A stretch of DNA of 47,189 nucleotides from WJLY01 sp964562405. Its GTDB lineage: Bacteria > Joyebacterota > Joyebacteria > Joyebacterales > Joyebacteraceae. The stretch lies in the NCBI GenBank assembly GCA_964562405.1, contig CAZLTC010000013.1, positions 1 through 47,189 on the forward strand, written 5' to 3'. The notes under the pieces are model-generated. The model saw only the letters and a program-made list of their open reading frames with translations. It was not told the origin of the DNA and ran no database searches. Position numbers and translations under genes: made by a program. Shown here piece by piece: positions 15,168-24,515 of the stretch (its first letter is position 1; each line of letters starts with the position of its first letter).

Positions 15168-17387
15168 ATGAACCGTCTCTCCCGAGAGAAGAGCCCATAC
15201 CTGCTGCAGCACGCCGGCAACCCGGTGGACTGGTACCCGTGGGGTCAGGAGGCGTTCGACCGGGCGCGCAGCGCTGACAGGCCCGTCTTCCTCTCCATCG
15301 GTTACTCCACCTGTCATTGGTGCCACGTTATGGAACGCGAGTCGTTCGAGGACGAGGCGGTCGCGTCTCTCCTGAACGAGCACTTCGTTTGCGTAAAGGT
15401 CGACCGCGAGGAGAGGCCGGACATCGACGGCGTGTACATGGACGCCGCGGTCGCGATGACCGGGAGGGGCGGCTGGCCGCTCACCATACTGATGACGGCC
15501 GACGGGAAGCCGTTCTACGCGGCGACCTATTTGCCCAGGGAGAGCCGGTTCGGGATGCCCGGGCTGCTCGAACTACTGCCCCGTGTCGCGGAACTGTGGC
15601 GCGACAGGCGTCCGGACCTTCTGAGCACCGCAGACCGAGTTCGGGACGCGCTGGCGAGCACGGCCGACGGAGCGCACGGGGAGCGCGACGGTGGAGACGC
15701 CCACGGCGACGGCGCGGACTCCCTCGGAGCCGGCGGCAGTGATGTCGACGTCGCCGAGCGTAAGGACAGGCGGGCCCGGCAGCGAAGCGAGATCGACGAG
15801 AGAACGATCGCGGCGGCGGCCGACGAGCTGGCCGACCGGTTTGACGCCGAGCACGGCGGGTTCGGCTCCGCTCCAAAGTTCCCCGCTGCACACCTGCTCA
15901 TCTTCCTGATTCGAAGATGGCACGCCACGGGAGAGGAACACCTGCTCGAGATGGTCGAGACCACGTTGCGCGCGATGAGACGCGGCGGCATCTACGACCA
16001 CGTCGGCTTCGGGTTCCATCGCTACTCGACCGACGAGCGGTGGCTGCTCCCCCACTTCGAGAAGATGCTGTACGACCAGGCGATGCTGTCGCTGGCGTAC
16101 ACGGAGGCCGCACTCGCGACCGGTGACCGCGAGTACGAGCGCACGGCGCTCGAGGTGATCGAGTACGTCCTTCGCGACATGCGCTCTCCCGAGGGAGGCT
16201 TCTTCTCGGCCGAGGACGCCGACACTGAGGGCGTCGAGGGCAAGTTCTACCTTTGGACGATGAATGAGTTGAGAACCGCTCTCGGTGACGAAGCCGTTCT
16301 GGCCGCGCGCGTGTTCTCCGCGTCCGACGAAGGCAACGTGGAACTCGAGCCGGGCGGAGCGGGGGTCGCGACAGGCGACGCGGGCGGAGCAGCCCGTCCG
16401 TCGCCCGGCGACCGGCCGAACGTGCTGTATCTTGCCCGGTCGCTCGAGGACATCGCTTCGGGACTCGGGCTCCCGGTGGGCGCGCTCCGGAAGCGCGTGA
16501 GTACGATCACAGGCAGGCTGCGGGAGACGCGCAACGCGCGCGTCCGCCCGGCCCGCGACGACAAGGTCCTGACGGACTGGAACGGCCTCATGATCTCGGC
16601 GCTGGCGGCGGCCGCCCGAGGATTCGGCGATGACCGCTGCGCGCGGGCCGCGACCGGGGCAGCCGAGTTCCTTCTCGCCGCGATGCTCGACGATCGAGGC
16701 AGGCTCCTGCACAGGTTCCGCGACGGCGAAGCAGCCATCACGGCCAACGCCGACGACTACGCGTTCCTTGTGTCGGGACTTCTCGACCTCTACGACGCCA
16801 CGTTGGAGCCGCGGTGGCTTGAGGAATCGCTTAGACTGACCAGCGAGTTCGTTGAGCACTTTCTTGACCCGGATGGCGGGTTCTACTTCACGCCCGACGA
16901 CGGCGAGCGCCTCATCATAAGGAAGAAGGAGGCCCACGACGGAGCGATCCCGTCGGGGAACTCGCTTGCGCTGCGCAACCTTGTGCGTCTCTCGCGCGTG
17001 ACCGGCGACGCCAGGTTCGAGGACGCGGCGGCCGGGCTGTCCCGCGCGTTCGCCCGCCGCGCCTCGCTGAACCCGTCGGCGCACGCCGCCCTCCTCACGT
17101 CGGCCCAGTACGCGCTCTCGCCGGGGCATGAGGTCGTCGTGGTCGGACGAGCGGACGCGGCGGATACGCGAGACATGCTCGACGCCATCGCGCGGACGTA
17201 CGACCCTGGACTCACGGTCATGCTTCGGGACCCCGGGGAAGAACCGGGCCTTGCCGGTCCGGCGTCATGGACATCGGAGCTTGTCATGAAGGGGGGACGT
17301 GCGACCGCCTACGTGTGTCGAGGACGCCGCTGCGAGCTCCCGACGACCGACGTGGAGGAGATGGTACGCGCGCTCAAGCGCGCTTGA
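15168..17387 (+). CDS. DUF255 thioredoxin-fold protein (YyaL / SPATA20 family)
   Basis: 739 residues, slightly longer than the usual 650-700. The N-terminal DUF255 thioredoxin-like domain starts NRLSREKSPYLLQHAGNPVDWYPWG and has a C-x-x-C-type site at Cys49-His-Trp-Cys52 (STCHWCHVM). A (alpha/alpha)6-barrel like N-acylglucosamine epimerases follows, with GGFGSAPKFP, HVGFGFHRYSTDERWLLPHFEKMLYDQA, DDKVLTDWNGLMI and KKEAHDGAIPSGNS. Two inserts rich in Gly/Asp/Ala (about 165-205 and 395-415) explain the extra length. The cellular role of the family is not established. The start ATG 15168 aligns with family N-termini. It lies 75 nt after the DUF1722 gene. Confidence 0.94.
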   Translation: MNRLSREKSPYLLQHAGNPVDWYPWGQEAFDRARSADRPVFLSIGYSTCHWCHVMERESFEDEAVASLLNEHFVCVKVDREERPDIDGVYMDAAVAMTGRGGWPLTILMTADGKPFYAATYLPRESRFGMPGLLELLPRVAELWRDRRPDLLSTADRVRDALASTADGAHGERDGGDAHGDGADSLGAGGSDVDVAERKDRRARQRSEIDERTIAAAADELADRFDAEHGGFGSAPKFPAAHLLIFLIRRWHATGEEHLLEMVETTLRAMRRGGIYDHVGFGFHRYSTDERWLLPHFEKMLYDQAMLSLAYTEAALATGDREYERTALEVIEYVLRDMRSPEGGFFSAEDADTEGVEGKFYLWTMNELRTALGDEAVLAARVFSASDEGNVELEPGGAGVATGDAGGAARPSPGDRPNVLYLARSLEDIASGLGLPVGALRKRVSTITGRLRETRNARVRPARDDKVLTDWNGLMISALAAAARGFGDDRCARAATGAAEFLLAAMLDDRGRLLHRFRDGEAAITANADDYAFLVSGLLDLYDATLEPRWLEESLRLTSEFVEHFLDPDGGFYFTPDDGERLIIRKKEAHDGAIPSGNSLALRNLVRLSRVTGDARFEDAAAGLSRAFARRASLNPSAHAALLTSAQYALSPGHEVVVVGRADAADTRDMLDAIARTYDPGLTVMLRDPGEEPGLAGPASWTSELVMKGGRATAYVCRGRRCELPTTDVEEMVRALKRA

Positions 17388-17388
17388 G

Positions 17389-17417
17389 TTGTGGAGAGGC
17401 CCTCGCGCGATTAGACT
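17389..17417 (+). promoter_or_regulatory. Weak promoter candidate before the GNAT gene
   Basis: TTGTGG (17389-17394), a 17-nt spacer and TAGACT (17412-17417). Spacing is ideal but both boxes are degenerate, so the gene may instead be read from upstream. Confidence 0.3.
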
Positions 17418-17456
17418 GTCACGCTGTTCGCCGGACACACTGGAGGGTGGAAGCCG

Positions 17457-18359
17457 TTGCTGGAATCACGTCCGCTCAAGAAGGGTGAGGAACTCCTCTG
17501 GATGAGCCTGGGGTCGTTCGTCACGTCCGGCAGGCTCGATTCCGACGACGTCTCTGTCGCGCTCGGGCGCGACGACCCGCGCTCGTTCCTGATAGCGCTC
17601 GACGGGAGTAGATGCGTCGGCCGGCTGCGCGGCAGATTCCTGAACCCGCGTCTCTACTTCGTGCGGGAGCTCATAGCTTCCGAGGGCGCCGGCCCGAGCG
17701 CCGTCGCGGAGTCGCTCTGTGGGTTTCTCGCGCAGTCGTTCGCGACGGACGGCACCGAGATCCTCGCCTGGGACCGTCCGGAGGACTACGAGACGAACCG
17801 CTCCATGGAGGCAGCCGGGTTCGTCGTCGGACGCAGGAAGGTGTTCGTCGAGCGCGACCTGGTGGGATACGAGTCACCCTACGAGAATAGACTCACATAC
17901 AAGACGCTGGCGGAGCTTGGGGAGGAACGCTTTCTCGAGCTCATGACCGAGGCGTCCAAGGGCGATCCCTTCGAGGACATGACCGGGCGCGACGCGCGAT
18001 CGGATTTCAGGGAGCTGGTGGACTACGCCGGCGACAAGTTCGATCCGACCTGGTGGCGGGCGGGATACCTACGCGGCGCGCCGATGGGCGTCGTGCTTCC
18101 GCAGGAGTTCGCCGACAGGGACGGCGAGGGCAGCCTCTTCTACGTCGGCGTCCTACCCGACCACAGAGGGCACGGGCACGGCAAGAGGTTGCACGCCGCG
18201 GGTCTCGAGTTTCTCGCCAGGAACGGGATCGGGCACTACGTCGGGTCCACGGACAGCCGCAACATGCCGATGCTCGCCATCTTCGCCGCCAACGACTGCC
18301 GGAGCACGGGCTCGCAGCTCTTCTACAAGGCCCTCAGGAAGGGGGCCCGAAAAGGCTAG
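17457..18359 (+). CDS. GNAT-family N-acetyltransferase, two GNAT-like halves
   Basis: 300 residues starting at TTG 17457, which has GGAGGGTGG upstream. The C-terminal half contains the acetyl-CoA loop: FYVGVLPDHRGHGHGKRLHAAGLEFLARNG, then YVGSTDSRNMPMLAIFAANDC. The N-terminal half (about 1-140) also looks like a degenerate GNAT fold, with an NRSMEAAGFVVGRRKVFVERDL motif in the position of the GNAT beta6-alpha4 region. Tandem-GNAT proteins are common in bacteria. The substrate cannot be inferred. The stop codon is built into the stem of a strong hairpin, so this is the last gene of its unit. Confidence 0.85.
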   Translation: MLESRPLKKGEELLWMSLGSFVTSGRLDSDDVSVALGRDDPRSFLIALDGSRCVGRLRGRFLNPRLYFVRELIASEGAGPSAVAESLCGFLAQSFATDGTEILAWDRPEDYETNRSMEAAGFVVGRRKVFVERDLVGYESPYENRLTYKTLAELGEERFLELMTEASKGDPFEDMTGRDARSDFRELVDYAGDKFDPTWWRAGYLRGAPMGVVLPQEFADRDGEGSLFYVGVLPDHRGHGHGKRLHAAGLEFLARNGIGHYVGSTDSRNMPMLAIFAANDCRSTGSQLFYKALRKGARKG

Positions 18360-18381
18360 CGCCTCCCTAGTCGGGAGGCGC
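18359..18381. terminator. Terminator hairpin between the GNAT (+) and GGDEF (-) genes
   Basis: A perfect 9-bp stem GCGCCTCCC / GGGAGGCGC with a 5-nt loop begins at the last base of the GNAT stop codon. Downstream bases are only mildly T-rich. Placed between convergent genes, it could serve both directions. Confidence 0.65.
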
Positions 18382-18451
18382 CTGGTTGCGGAGTCGGCCA
18401 CGTGTCGCGCGCTGCCCTCGCTCTACTGACGTGAGAGCGCACCCGCGGCGC

Positions 18452-19930
18452 TCAGGCCGAGGTCTCGCTCTCCACTATGGGCCGACCGGCGCCGTGCAGC
18501 TTCTTGTCCTCGTACATCTTCTCGTCCGCCGACGCGATCACCTCGTCTACCGACCGGCCGTCGCCGGGCTGCCAGTGATCGTAGCCCATCGAAAGCCGCA
18601 CCGCCAGGTCCCCCGTCGGGAGCTCCTCGATCCAAGGCCCGAAAGCGCGCTGAAGCCTGAATACGACGGCCTGGCCATCCTCACTCTCAGGCATGACGAG
18701 CAGAAACTCGTCGCCACCGTACCTGATGACATACTCCGCGGCGCGGACCATCGCTCGTAGAAACCTCGACACCTGGCGCAGCACCAGGTCCCCGACCTGA
18801 TGACCCAACGTGTCATTGATCTCCTTGAAGTTGTCGACGTCGATCATGAGCATGCCGATTCTGTGCCCGTACCTCCAGGCGCGCTCAGCCTCCTGTTCGA
18901 CGATGGTCGAGAGGTATCTTCTATTGTAGAGTCCCGTCAGCGGGTCACGGATAACTTGCTCGCTCAGTTCCTGCCTGAGCCTGATGTTGCGCATCGCCTC
19001 GGAGGTGTGCCCGACCAGAAGCTCCAGCAGGCGGACGTCCTCGGAGCCGAACGCGTCGTTCTCCACCGACAGCACCTCGAACACGCCTACATCCGCTATG
19101 GGGACGCACATCCCTGACCTGAACAGGTCTCGGTTCGAAGAACAGGAACTCGTTCCACCCGAGCCGAAGACGACGGTCTTCTGCTCGCGGTACGCCTGCA
19201 TCACGGAGCTTCCTTCACAGGGCGTCTCATCCATGTCGACGCCTGGAGGAAACGCCGAGCAGCCCGACCTCACGACAAGTCCGTCGCCGACAGCCGTGTG
19301 AGCCACGCATGTCTGGAATCCGAGCACGCCCACCACCGCGTCGACGGTGACGTGGCAGACCTCATCATCGGTCAGACAGGCGAGTAGCTTCCTGGCGGTC
19401 TCGTGGAGCCCCTCGATCTTGTGCCTGGAGGTCTCGAGCGCCTCCTCCGCCTGCTTCAGCTCCGTCACATCCGATATCATGACCAGGTCGCCCTGCACCC
19501 TCCCGTGCTCGCCGCGCAACACCGAGGCGTGAATCCGCCCGAACCGCTTCTCACCCGACTTCGTGATGAAGGCCAGTTCGTACGGAGGAATATGCTTGCC
19601 CGCCATGCGTCGGATGAAGTTCCTGACGATCGCGATCTTGCTCTCACGAGGGATGAACGGCGCCTGAAGCAGACTCTTGCCCACGAGTTCCTCAGGGGCG
19701 TATCCAAGCCAGTCTTTCATACGACCGTTAGCGGCGAGAAACACACCCTTCGGGCCTACCAGCACGATCGCCTCGGGCGAGACATCGAAGATGGTCCTGT
19801 ACATCTCGTTGGGGAGGACCGTCTCGGGGCCCACCGGCGACGAGGGGCCCGGCCGGACATCCGGCGCTTCATCGTGCGGGGGCAGTCTATCGACATTCAC
19901 CGAATCATCTCCGTAGTTGATCCCGTCCAT
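18452..19930 (-). CDS. PAS-GAF-GGDEF diguanylate cyclase
   Basis: 492 residues from ATG 19930, the first Met that leaves a sensible N-terminus; no good ribosome-binding site is seen, so the start is uncertain. A PAS domain (about 45-160) begins MYRTIFDVSPEAIVLVGPKG and includes NGRMKDWLGYAPEELVGKSL. A GAF-like domain (about 185-310) follows, then a GGDEF domain (about 325-490) beginning DPLTGLYNRRYL with RYGGDEFLLVMP. The GGDEF active site is intact, so it should make cyclic di-GMP. The upstream inhibitory RxxD site reads RAAE and is probably not functional. No membrane segment is seen, so the sensor is cytoplasmic. It is divergent from the molybdenum hydroxylase gene across a 260-nt region. 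Confidence 0.92.
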   Translation of the reverse strand: MDGINYGDDSVNVDRLPPHDEAPDVRPGPSSPVGPETVLPNEMYRTIFDVSPEAIVLVGPKGVFLAANGRMKDWLGYAPEELVGKSLLQAPFIPRESKIAIVRNFIRRMAGKHIPPYELAFITKSGEKRFGRIHASVLRGEHGRVQGDLVMISDVTELKQAEEALETSRHKIEGLHETARKLLACLTDDEVCHVTVDAVVGVLGFQTCVAHTAVGDGLVVRSGCSAFPPGVDMDETPCEGSSVMQAYREQKTVVFGSGGTSSCSSNRDLFRSGMCVPIADVGVFEVLSVENDAFGSEDVRLLELLVGHTSEAMRNIRLRQELSEQVIRDPLTGLYNRRYLSTIVEQEAERAWRYGHRIGMLMIDVDNFKEINDTLGHQVGDLVLRQVSRFLRAMVRAAEYVIRYGGDEFLLVMPESEDGQAVVFRLQRAFGPWIEELPTGDLAVRLSMGYDHWQPGDGRSVDEVIASADEKMYEDKKLHGAGRPIVESETSA

Positions 19931-20104
19931 GGGGGCGCGGCCAGCGCGCCACCGGGGGTGTCGCGCGGCAGATGCCAGTCTTATAATGCATGGAACGTGC
20001 CTGAACGCGAGAACATGTGCAGTGAGCGGCGTGCGCATGGTCTGCCGCCTGTCCGATCGAAAGGGACTACTGATAGTGTTTCGATGGGCCGCGAGCATTC
20101 CTCT

Positions 20105-20134
20105 TTGACGAGCCATGGCCAGCTTCGGTATTGT
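20105..20134 (+). promoter_or_regulatory. Probable promoter of the molybdenum hydroxylase operon
   Basis: TTGACG (20105-20110), an 18-nt spacer and TATTGT (20129-20134), with the GTG start 57 nt downstream. A palindromic TTATAA lies at 19981-19986 and could serve the divergent GGDEF gene, but it lacks a matching -35 box. Confidence 0.45.
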
Positions 20135-20190
20135 CTGTTGTCCGGTCGGTGAGGCCGGGACCGCAACGCCGTCCACGAAGGAGAAGCGAA

Positions 20191-22566
20191 GTGAGCTGCG
20201 CGCCAGACCACTCATCATCACGAGCGAAGACCGAGCGATCCGACGCAGGATGCCGGGGCGGCTCTGTCGGCGCCCCGATCAGGAGAGTAGACGCACGGGA
20301 CAAGGTGACCGGGAGGGCGGTCTACGTCGACGACATGCGGCTGCCCGGCATGCTGCACGCGGCTCTCGTCCTCCCGCGAGTCGCGCATGCGGAACTCCTG
20401 TCCGTCGAGCCGGATGATGCGCTCTCCATGCCCGGTGTCCTGCGCGTCCTCACGGCGGCAGACGTCCCCGGCGAGAATCAGGTCGGGGTGATCGACGCCG
20501 ATCAGCCTCTCCTGCCGCACGACCGCATCCGATACACGGGCGACGCCGTGGCCATCGTGGTAGCGGACACGGCGGCCAACGCGCGCGAGGCAGCGCTCGC
20601 GGTCGGCGTGAACACGCGCGAGCTTCCGGCCGTCTTCGACGCGGAAGAGGCGCTCGACCCTTCCGCCCCGCACGTTCACGAGGGCGGGAACCTACTCCTC
20701 CACTACAAGGTGAGGAGAGGCGACGTTCAGTCCGGCTTCGAGGAGGCGGACGTAGTCGTCGAGCGCACCTTCCACACGTATCATCAGGAACACGCATACC
20801 TGGAACCCCTTGGCGCCGTGGCAGTGCCCGAGGACGGCGGCACGATCACCGTCTACGGGACGCTCCAGTGCCCGTTCTACGTGCAGAAGGCCGTGGCGAC
20901 GGTGCTGGGGATACCCCTCGCCGCGGTGCGCGTCGTGCAGACCGTCACGGGCGGCGGGTTCGGCGGCAAGGAGGACGTGCCGTCCGAGATATGCGCGTGC
21001 GCGGCGGTGGCCGCGTGGCGGACCGGACGTCCTGTGAAGCTCGTGTACACAAGGGAGGAGGACTTCTACCGGTCCAGCAAGCGGCACCCGATGGCCGTCA
21101 CGTTCAAGCTGGGCGCGACGCGCGACGGCAGATTCACCGCGGCCAGCACGCGCGTCGTCGCCGACGCCGGCGCGTACTCGACCCTCACGCAGGTCGTGGC
21201 GTTCAGGGCGGCCGCCCACGCTACGGGCCCATATGAGATACCCAACGTTCATACCGACGTCCTGGGCGTCTACACGAACAGACAGACGACGGGAGCGTTT
21301 CGTGGATTCGGGCAGCCACAGGTGATCTTCGCCAACGAGTCGGTCGTCGACGAGATCGCAGAGGCGTTGGGGATAGATCCGATAGAGATAAGGCTCCTGA
21401 ATTGCCTCGACGTTGGAAAGCGGACGGCGACGGGGCAGCTCCTGACCGAGAGCGTCGGGCTCCGCGAGACTCTCGAGGCCGCGCGCGACGCCTCGGGATG
21501 GGCTGAGAAACGCGCCGCATCCGCCCGGGGCGAGGCCGCGCGCGAGTCCGCGTCCGACGCGTCGGGAAGAGCCCTCGGCCGCCGGATCAGGAAGGGCATC
21601 GGCGTCGCCTCGATCTACTACGGCGTCAGCCTCGGCGCGAAGGGTCTGGCGCTCGACGCTTCGGGCGCTCACCTCAACGTCTACCGCGACGGGTCCGTTC
21701 GTGTCTCGGTCGGCGGGACCGAGATGGGCCAGGGACTACTGACCGTGCTGTCGCAGATCACTTCCGACAGCCTTGGGGTCCCGGTCGAGTGCATCCACGT
21801 AGCCCCCGCAGACACAAGCGTGGTGCCTGACAGCGGACCCAGCGTAGCCTCGCGCACGACGCTCATGACCGGCAACGCGATCATCGACGCGGCAGCTAAG
21901 CTGCGCGCCCTCATGGCGCCCGTCGCCGCTGAGCGGCTGGGCGTCGATGTCGAGCGGATCGTGTTCGCCGATGGGCGCGTGGGCGACGGCGACAGCACGC
22001 TGACGTTCGCCGAGCTGGCGAACGAGTGCTGGCTCCGCAACGTCCAGACGTCCGCAGACGGTTGGTACGCCGCTCCGACCTCGACGTTCGACGATGACGG
22101 CCAGGGTGACGCCTACGCTGTCTACTCGTACGCGACGCACGTGGCAGAGGTGAGTGTTGACGTGGAGACCGGGAGGGTCACGCTCGACAGGATCACGGCG
22201 GCGCACGACGTCGGCCGCGTCCTGAACCCGGTGACGCTCGAGGGGCAGATACAGGGCGGCGCGCTACAGGGCGCGAGCATGGCCCTCTACGAGAAGATGA
22301 AGACCGAGGGAGGAACGATACTCACGCCGGACTTCTCGACCTACATCCTGCCGACCTCGATGGACGTGCCGGACATCCACGCCGTCACCGTGGAGGCCCC
22401 TTATTCGCGCGGCCCGTTCGGCGCGAAGGGCATCGGAGAAACACCCGCCATGCCGGGCGCGGCCGCCGTGGTCAATGCAGTCGCGAACGCCACCGGCGTA
22501 CGCGTTACCGAGCTGCCGATAGACCCCGAGACGATAGCGCTAGGCATAGACGAGGAGAACTCGTGA
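20191..22566 (+). CDS. Xanthine dehydrogenase/aldehyde oxidase family molybdenum-binding (large) subunit
   Basis: 791 residues from GTG 20191, chosen because AAGGAG sits seven bases ahead. The N-terminal hammerhead domain starts RVDARDKVTGRAVYVDDM. Molybdopterin-binding motifs follow: TVTGGGFGGKED, GAFRGFGQPQ, GTEMGQGLLT and the catalytic Glu in AKGIGETPAMPGAAAV. All landmarks of a working molybdenum hydroxylase are present. These enzymes oxidise purines, aldehydes, CO or aromatic N-heterocycles; the substrate cannot be told from this subunit. Notably, no 2Fe-2S (small) or FAD (medium) subunit gene is adjacent. Instead the stop overlaps the start of a secreted repeat protein by 4 nt (GTGA). 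Partners must be encoded elsewhere, or electron transfer is unusual. Confidence 0.94.
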   Translation: MSCAPDHSSSRAKTERSDAGCRGGSVGAPIRRVDARDKVTGRAVYVDDMRLPGMLHAALVLPRVAHAELLSVEPDDALSMPGVLRVLTAADVPGENQVGVIDADQPLLPHDRIRYTGDAVAIVVADTAANAREAALAVGVNTRELPAVFDAEEALDPSAPHVHEGGNLLLHYKVRRGDVQSGFEEADVVVERTFHTYHQEHAYLEPLGAVAVPEDGGTITVYGTLQCPFYVQKAVATVLGIPLAAVRVVQTVTGGGFGGKEDVPSEICACAAVAAWRTGRPVKLVYTREEDFYRSSKRHPMAVTFKLGATRDGRFTAASTRVVADAGAYSTLTQVVAFRAAAHATGPYEIPNVHTDVLGVYTNRQTTGAFRGFGQPQVIFANESVVDEIAEALGIDPIEIRLLNCLDVGKRTATGQLLTESVGLRETLEAARDASGWAEKRAASARGEAARESASDASGRALGRRIRKGIGVASIYYGVSLGAKGLALDASGAHLNVYRDGSVRVSVGGTEMGQGLLTVLSQITSDSLGVPVECIHVAPADTSVVPDSGPSVASRTTLMTGNAIIDAAAKLRALMAPVAAERLGVDVERIVFADGRVGDGDSTLTFAELANECWLRNVQTSADGWYAAPTSTFDDDGQGDAYAVYSYATHVAEVSVDVETGRVTLDRITAAHDVGRVLNPVTLEGQIQGGALQGASMALYEKMKTEGGTILTPDFSTYILPTSMDVPDIHAVTVEAPYSRGPFGAKGIGETPAMPGAAAVVNAVANATGVRVTELPIDPETIALGIDEENS

Positions 22567-24515
22567 GAAACGCACTGCTTGTGGCGTGCATCCTGGCCGT
22601 GGCCGCGCAGTCTCCCGCCGCCGATCCCGCGGCACAAGCGCAGGCCGCTGCGACACGCGAGGCCGCCGGGCCGCCTTCGGGGCGCATGGCCGCGCTGCTC
22701 GACGACGCCCTGAGCGCGATGGTGATGACTCGAGACGACCTCACCTTCCGGACCGACTACGCGGACAGCCCGGACTCGTTCAGGACATCGGTGGTCGACT
22801 CGCTGCTGGTGAGACCGCTCGACACGGAACCGTACGTCCTGAGCCTGGCGGACGAGCTTGCAGCCTCGATGTCGGCGCGGGAGATCATCTCGATCTGCGC
22901 CCACGAGCTGAGGCGAGCCGGGCACAACGAGACGGGTTCGCCCGCGGCCGGAGGCGCCGGTCGGCCCGCCACGGCGGAGTCCGAAGGGCTGGACCCTGTC
23001 GACATCCTCATTTCGGGAGTTCGCGCGTGCGCCCTGGAGATGGAGTCAGCCTTCGCCGGCCTGTCGGCCGAGGAGCGCGCCTTCGTCGCCGAACACGCGG
23101 CGGTCCTGCTCGCGGAAGAGGAGTTCGACCCGGACAAACCCATAGACGTGCGCGACCGAGAGTCGGAGCGAGACGAGGAACTCGGGAACGAGCTTCTGAG
23201 AGTTGCCGAGTTGATCGACTACGACGGGATCTACCGCGCGGCATCTATTCTGGCCGGAGCGACCGACGCGGCTGTGGCGCGCCTCAGGGCGGGAAGCGCA
23301 CCCGGGGCAGCGCTCGGCGGAACGCCGCGCGTGGGCGGCGCCTGGAGCGGAGACGTTGTCCTCGCGTTCGAGACTGAGCTGGGCGCCGTCGTCGTGGGTG
23401 GACCGGGGCCCACCGAATACCGCGAGCCATGCGCGGTCATCATCGATCTGGGCGGCGACGACAGCTATCTCGGGGCGGCGGCCGGTGCGGGGCCGGGCAC
23501 GCCGGCCGCTGTCGTGATCGACGTGTCCGGCGATGACACCTACGCTGCCGGCGATAATTCGGCGGGTGCCGGGCTGATGGGCGTGGGGATCCTCGTCGAT
23601 ATGGGCGGAGACGACAGCTATTCGTCGGGCAGCTTCTCCCAGGGCAGCGGCCTCTTCGGCGCGGGCCTTCTGATAGACGAGGGCGGCGACGACAGGTACG
23701 CGGGCGACACGTGCACTCAGGGCTCCGGTGCGTTCGGGATCGGCGTGCTCGTCGACCGTGGAGGCAACGACTCATACGAGGCGGCTCTCTTCTCCCAGGC
23801 GTTCGGGTTCGTGGGTGGCGTGGGCGCGCTTCTGGAACACGACGGCAACGACGTCTACCGCGCCGGAGGGAAGTACACCGACGAGATCAGGTACTTCGAC
23901 CACTACATAAGCCTGTCTCAGGGGTTCGGCTTCGGATGGCGCCCCGACGCCTCAGGCGGGGTTGGACTGCTCTGCGACCTGGCCGGCAACGACGTGTACG
24001 TCTCCGACATCTTCGGCCAGGGGGCCAGCTACTGGTTCGCCGTGGGGGGGCTCGTCGACCGCTCCGGCAATGACCAGTACGTGTCGTACCAGTACGCGCA
24101 GGGCGCCGGGACCCACATCACCGTAGCCGCACTCGTCGACCTCGAGGGCGACGACAACTACGTCTCCAAGGGCGTCTCGCAGGGATGCGGGCACGACCTC
24201 GCGATCGGCATCCTGCACGACGCGGCGGGAGACGACAGCTACACGTGCCACGACCTCTCACAGGGCGCGGGAAACGCTAACGGCATCGGCGTGATCATCG
24301 ACGACGAGGGGGACGACTCCTACTCGGTGCGCAACCCCGACAACACGCACGGGTACGGGAATCTCCGTCGCGACTACGGAAGCGTTGGCATCCTCATCGA
24401 CGGCGCGGGCCGTGACTGGTATGCCGGGCGCGGGGCGGACGGGACGTGGTGGATGGGAAGCACGTACGGGATAGGGATAGACGCGTCTGAAGAGGAAGGG
24501 GGTGCGGAGGAATGA
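22563..24515 (+). CDS. Secreted protein with twelve 'GDDxY' solenoid repeats; family not recognised
   Basis: 650 residues starting at GTG 22563 inside the upstream stop. A signal peptide (MRNALLVACILAVAAQSPAA) is followed by a helical region to about 270. From about 290 to 640 there are twelve units of about 25-28 residues. The consensus is roughly G-(V/I)-G-x-L-x-D-x-G-G-(D/N)-D-x-Y, then 6-8 residues and SQG-x-G; examples are GVGILVDMGGDDSY and GAGLLIDEGGDDRY. The G(D/N)D motifs fall near residues 299, 324, 349, 376, 401, 429, 476, 503, 530, 557, 584 and 617. Regular Gly, Asp and Tyr suggest a calcium-binding beta-solenoid, like RTX repeats in spirit but different in sequence. I do not recognise the family. 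It is coupled by 4-nt overlaps to the genes on both sides. Confidence 0.85.
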   Translation: MRNALLVACILAVAAQSPAADPAAQAQAAATREAAGPPSGRMAALLDDALSAMVMTRDDLTFRTDYADSPDSFRTSVVDSLLVRPLDTEPYVLSLADELAASMSAREIISICAHELRRAGHNETGSPAAGGAGRPATAESEGLDPVDILISGVRACALEMESAFAGLSAEERAFVAEHAAVLLAEEEFDPDKPIDVRDRESERDEELGNELLRVAELIDYDGIYRAASILAGATDAAVARLRAGSAPGAALGGTPRVGGAWSGDVVLAFETELGAVVVGGPGPTEYREPCAVIIDLGGDDSYLGAAAGAGPGTPAAVVIDVSGDDTYAAGDNSAGAGLMGVGILVDMGGDDSYSSGSFSQGSGLFGAGLLIDEGGDDRYAGDTCTQGSGAFGIGVLVDRGGNDSYEAALFSQAFGFVGGVGALLEHDGNDVYRAGGKYTDEIRYFDHYISLSQGFGFGWRPDASGGVGLLCDLAGNDVYVSDIFGQGASYWFAVGGLVDRSGNDQYVSYQYAQGAGTHITVAALVDLEGDDNYVSKGVSQGCGHDLAIGILHDAAGDDSYTCHDLSQGAGNANGIGVIIDDEGDDSYSVRNPDNTHGYGNLRRDYGSVGILIDGAGRDWYAGRGADGTWWMGSTYGIGIDASEEEGGAEE

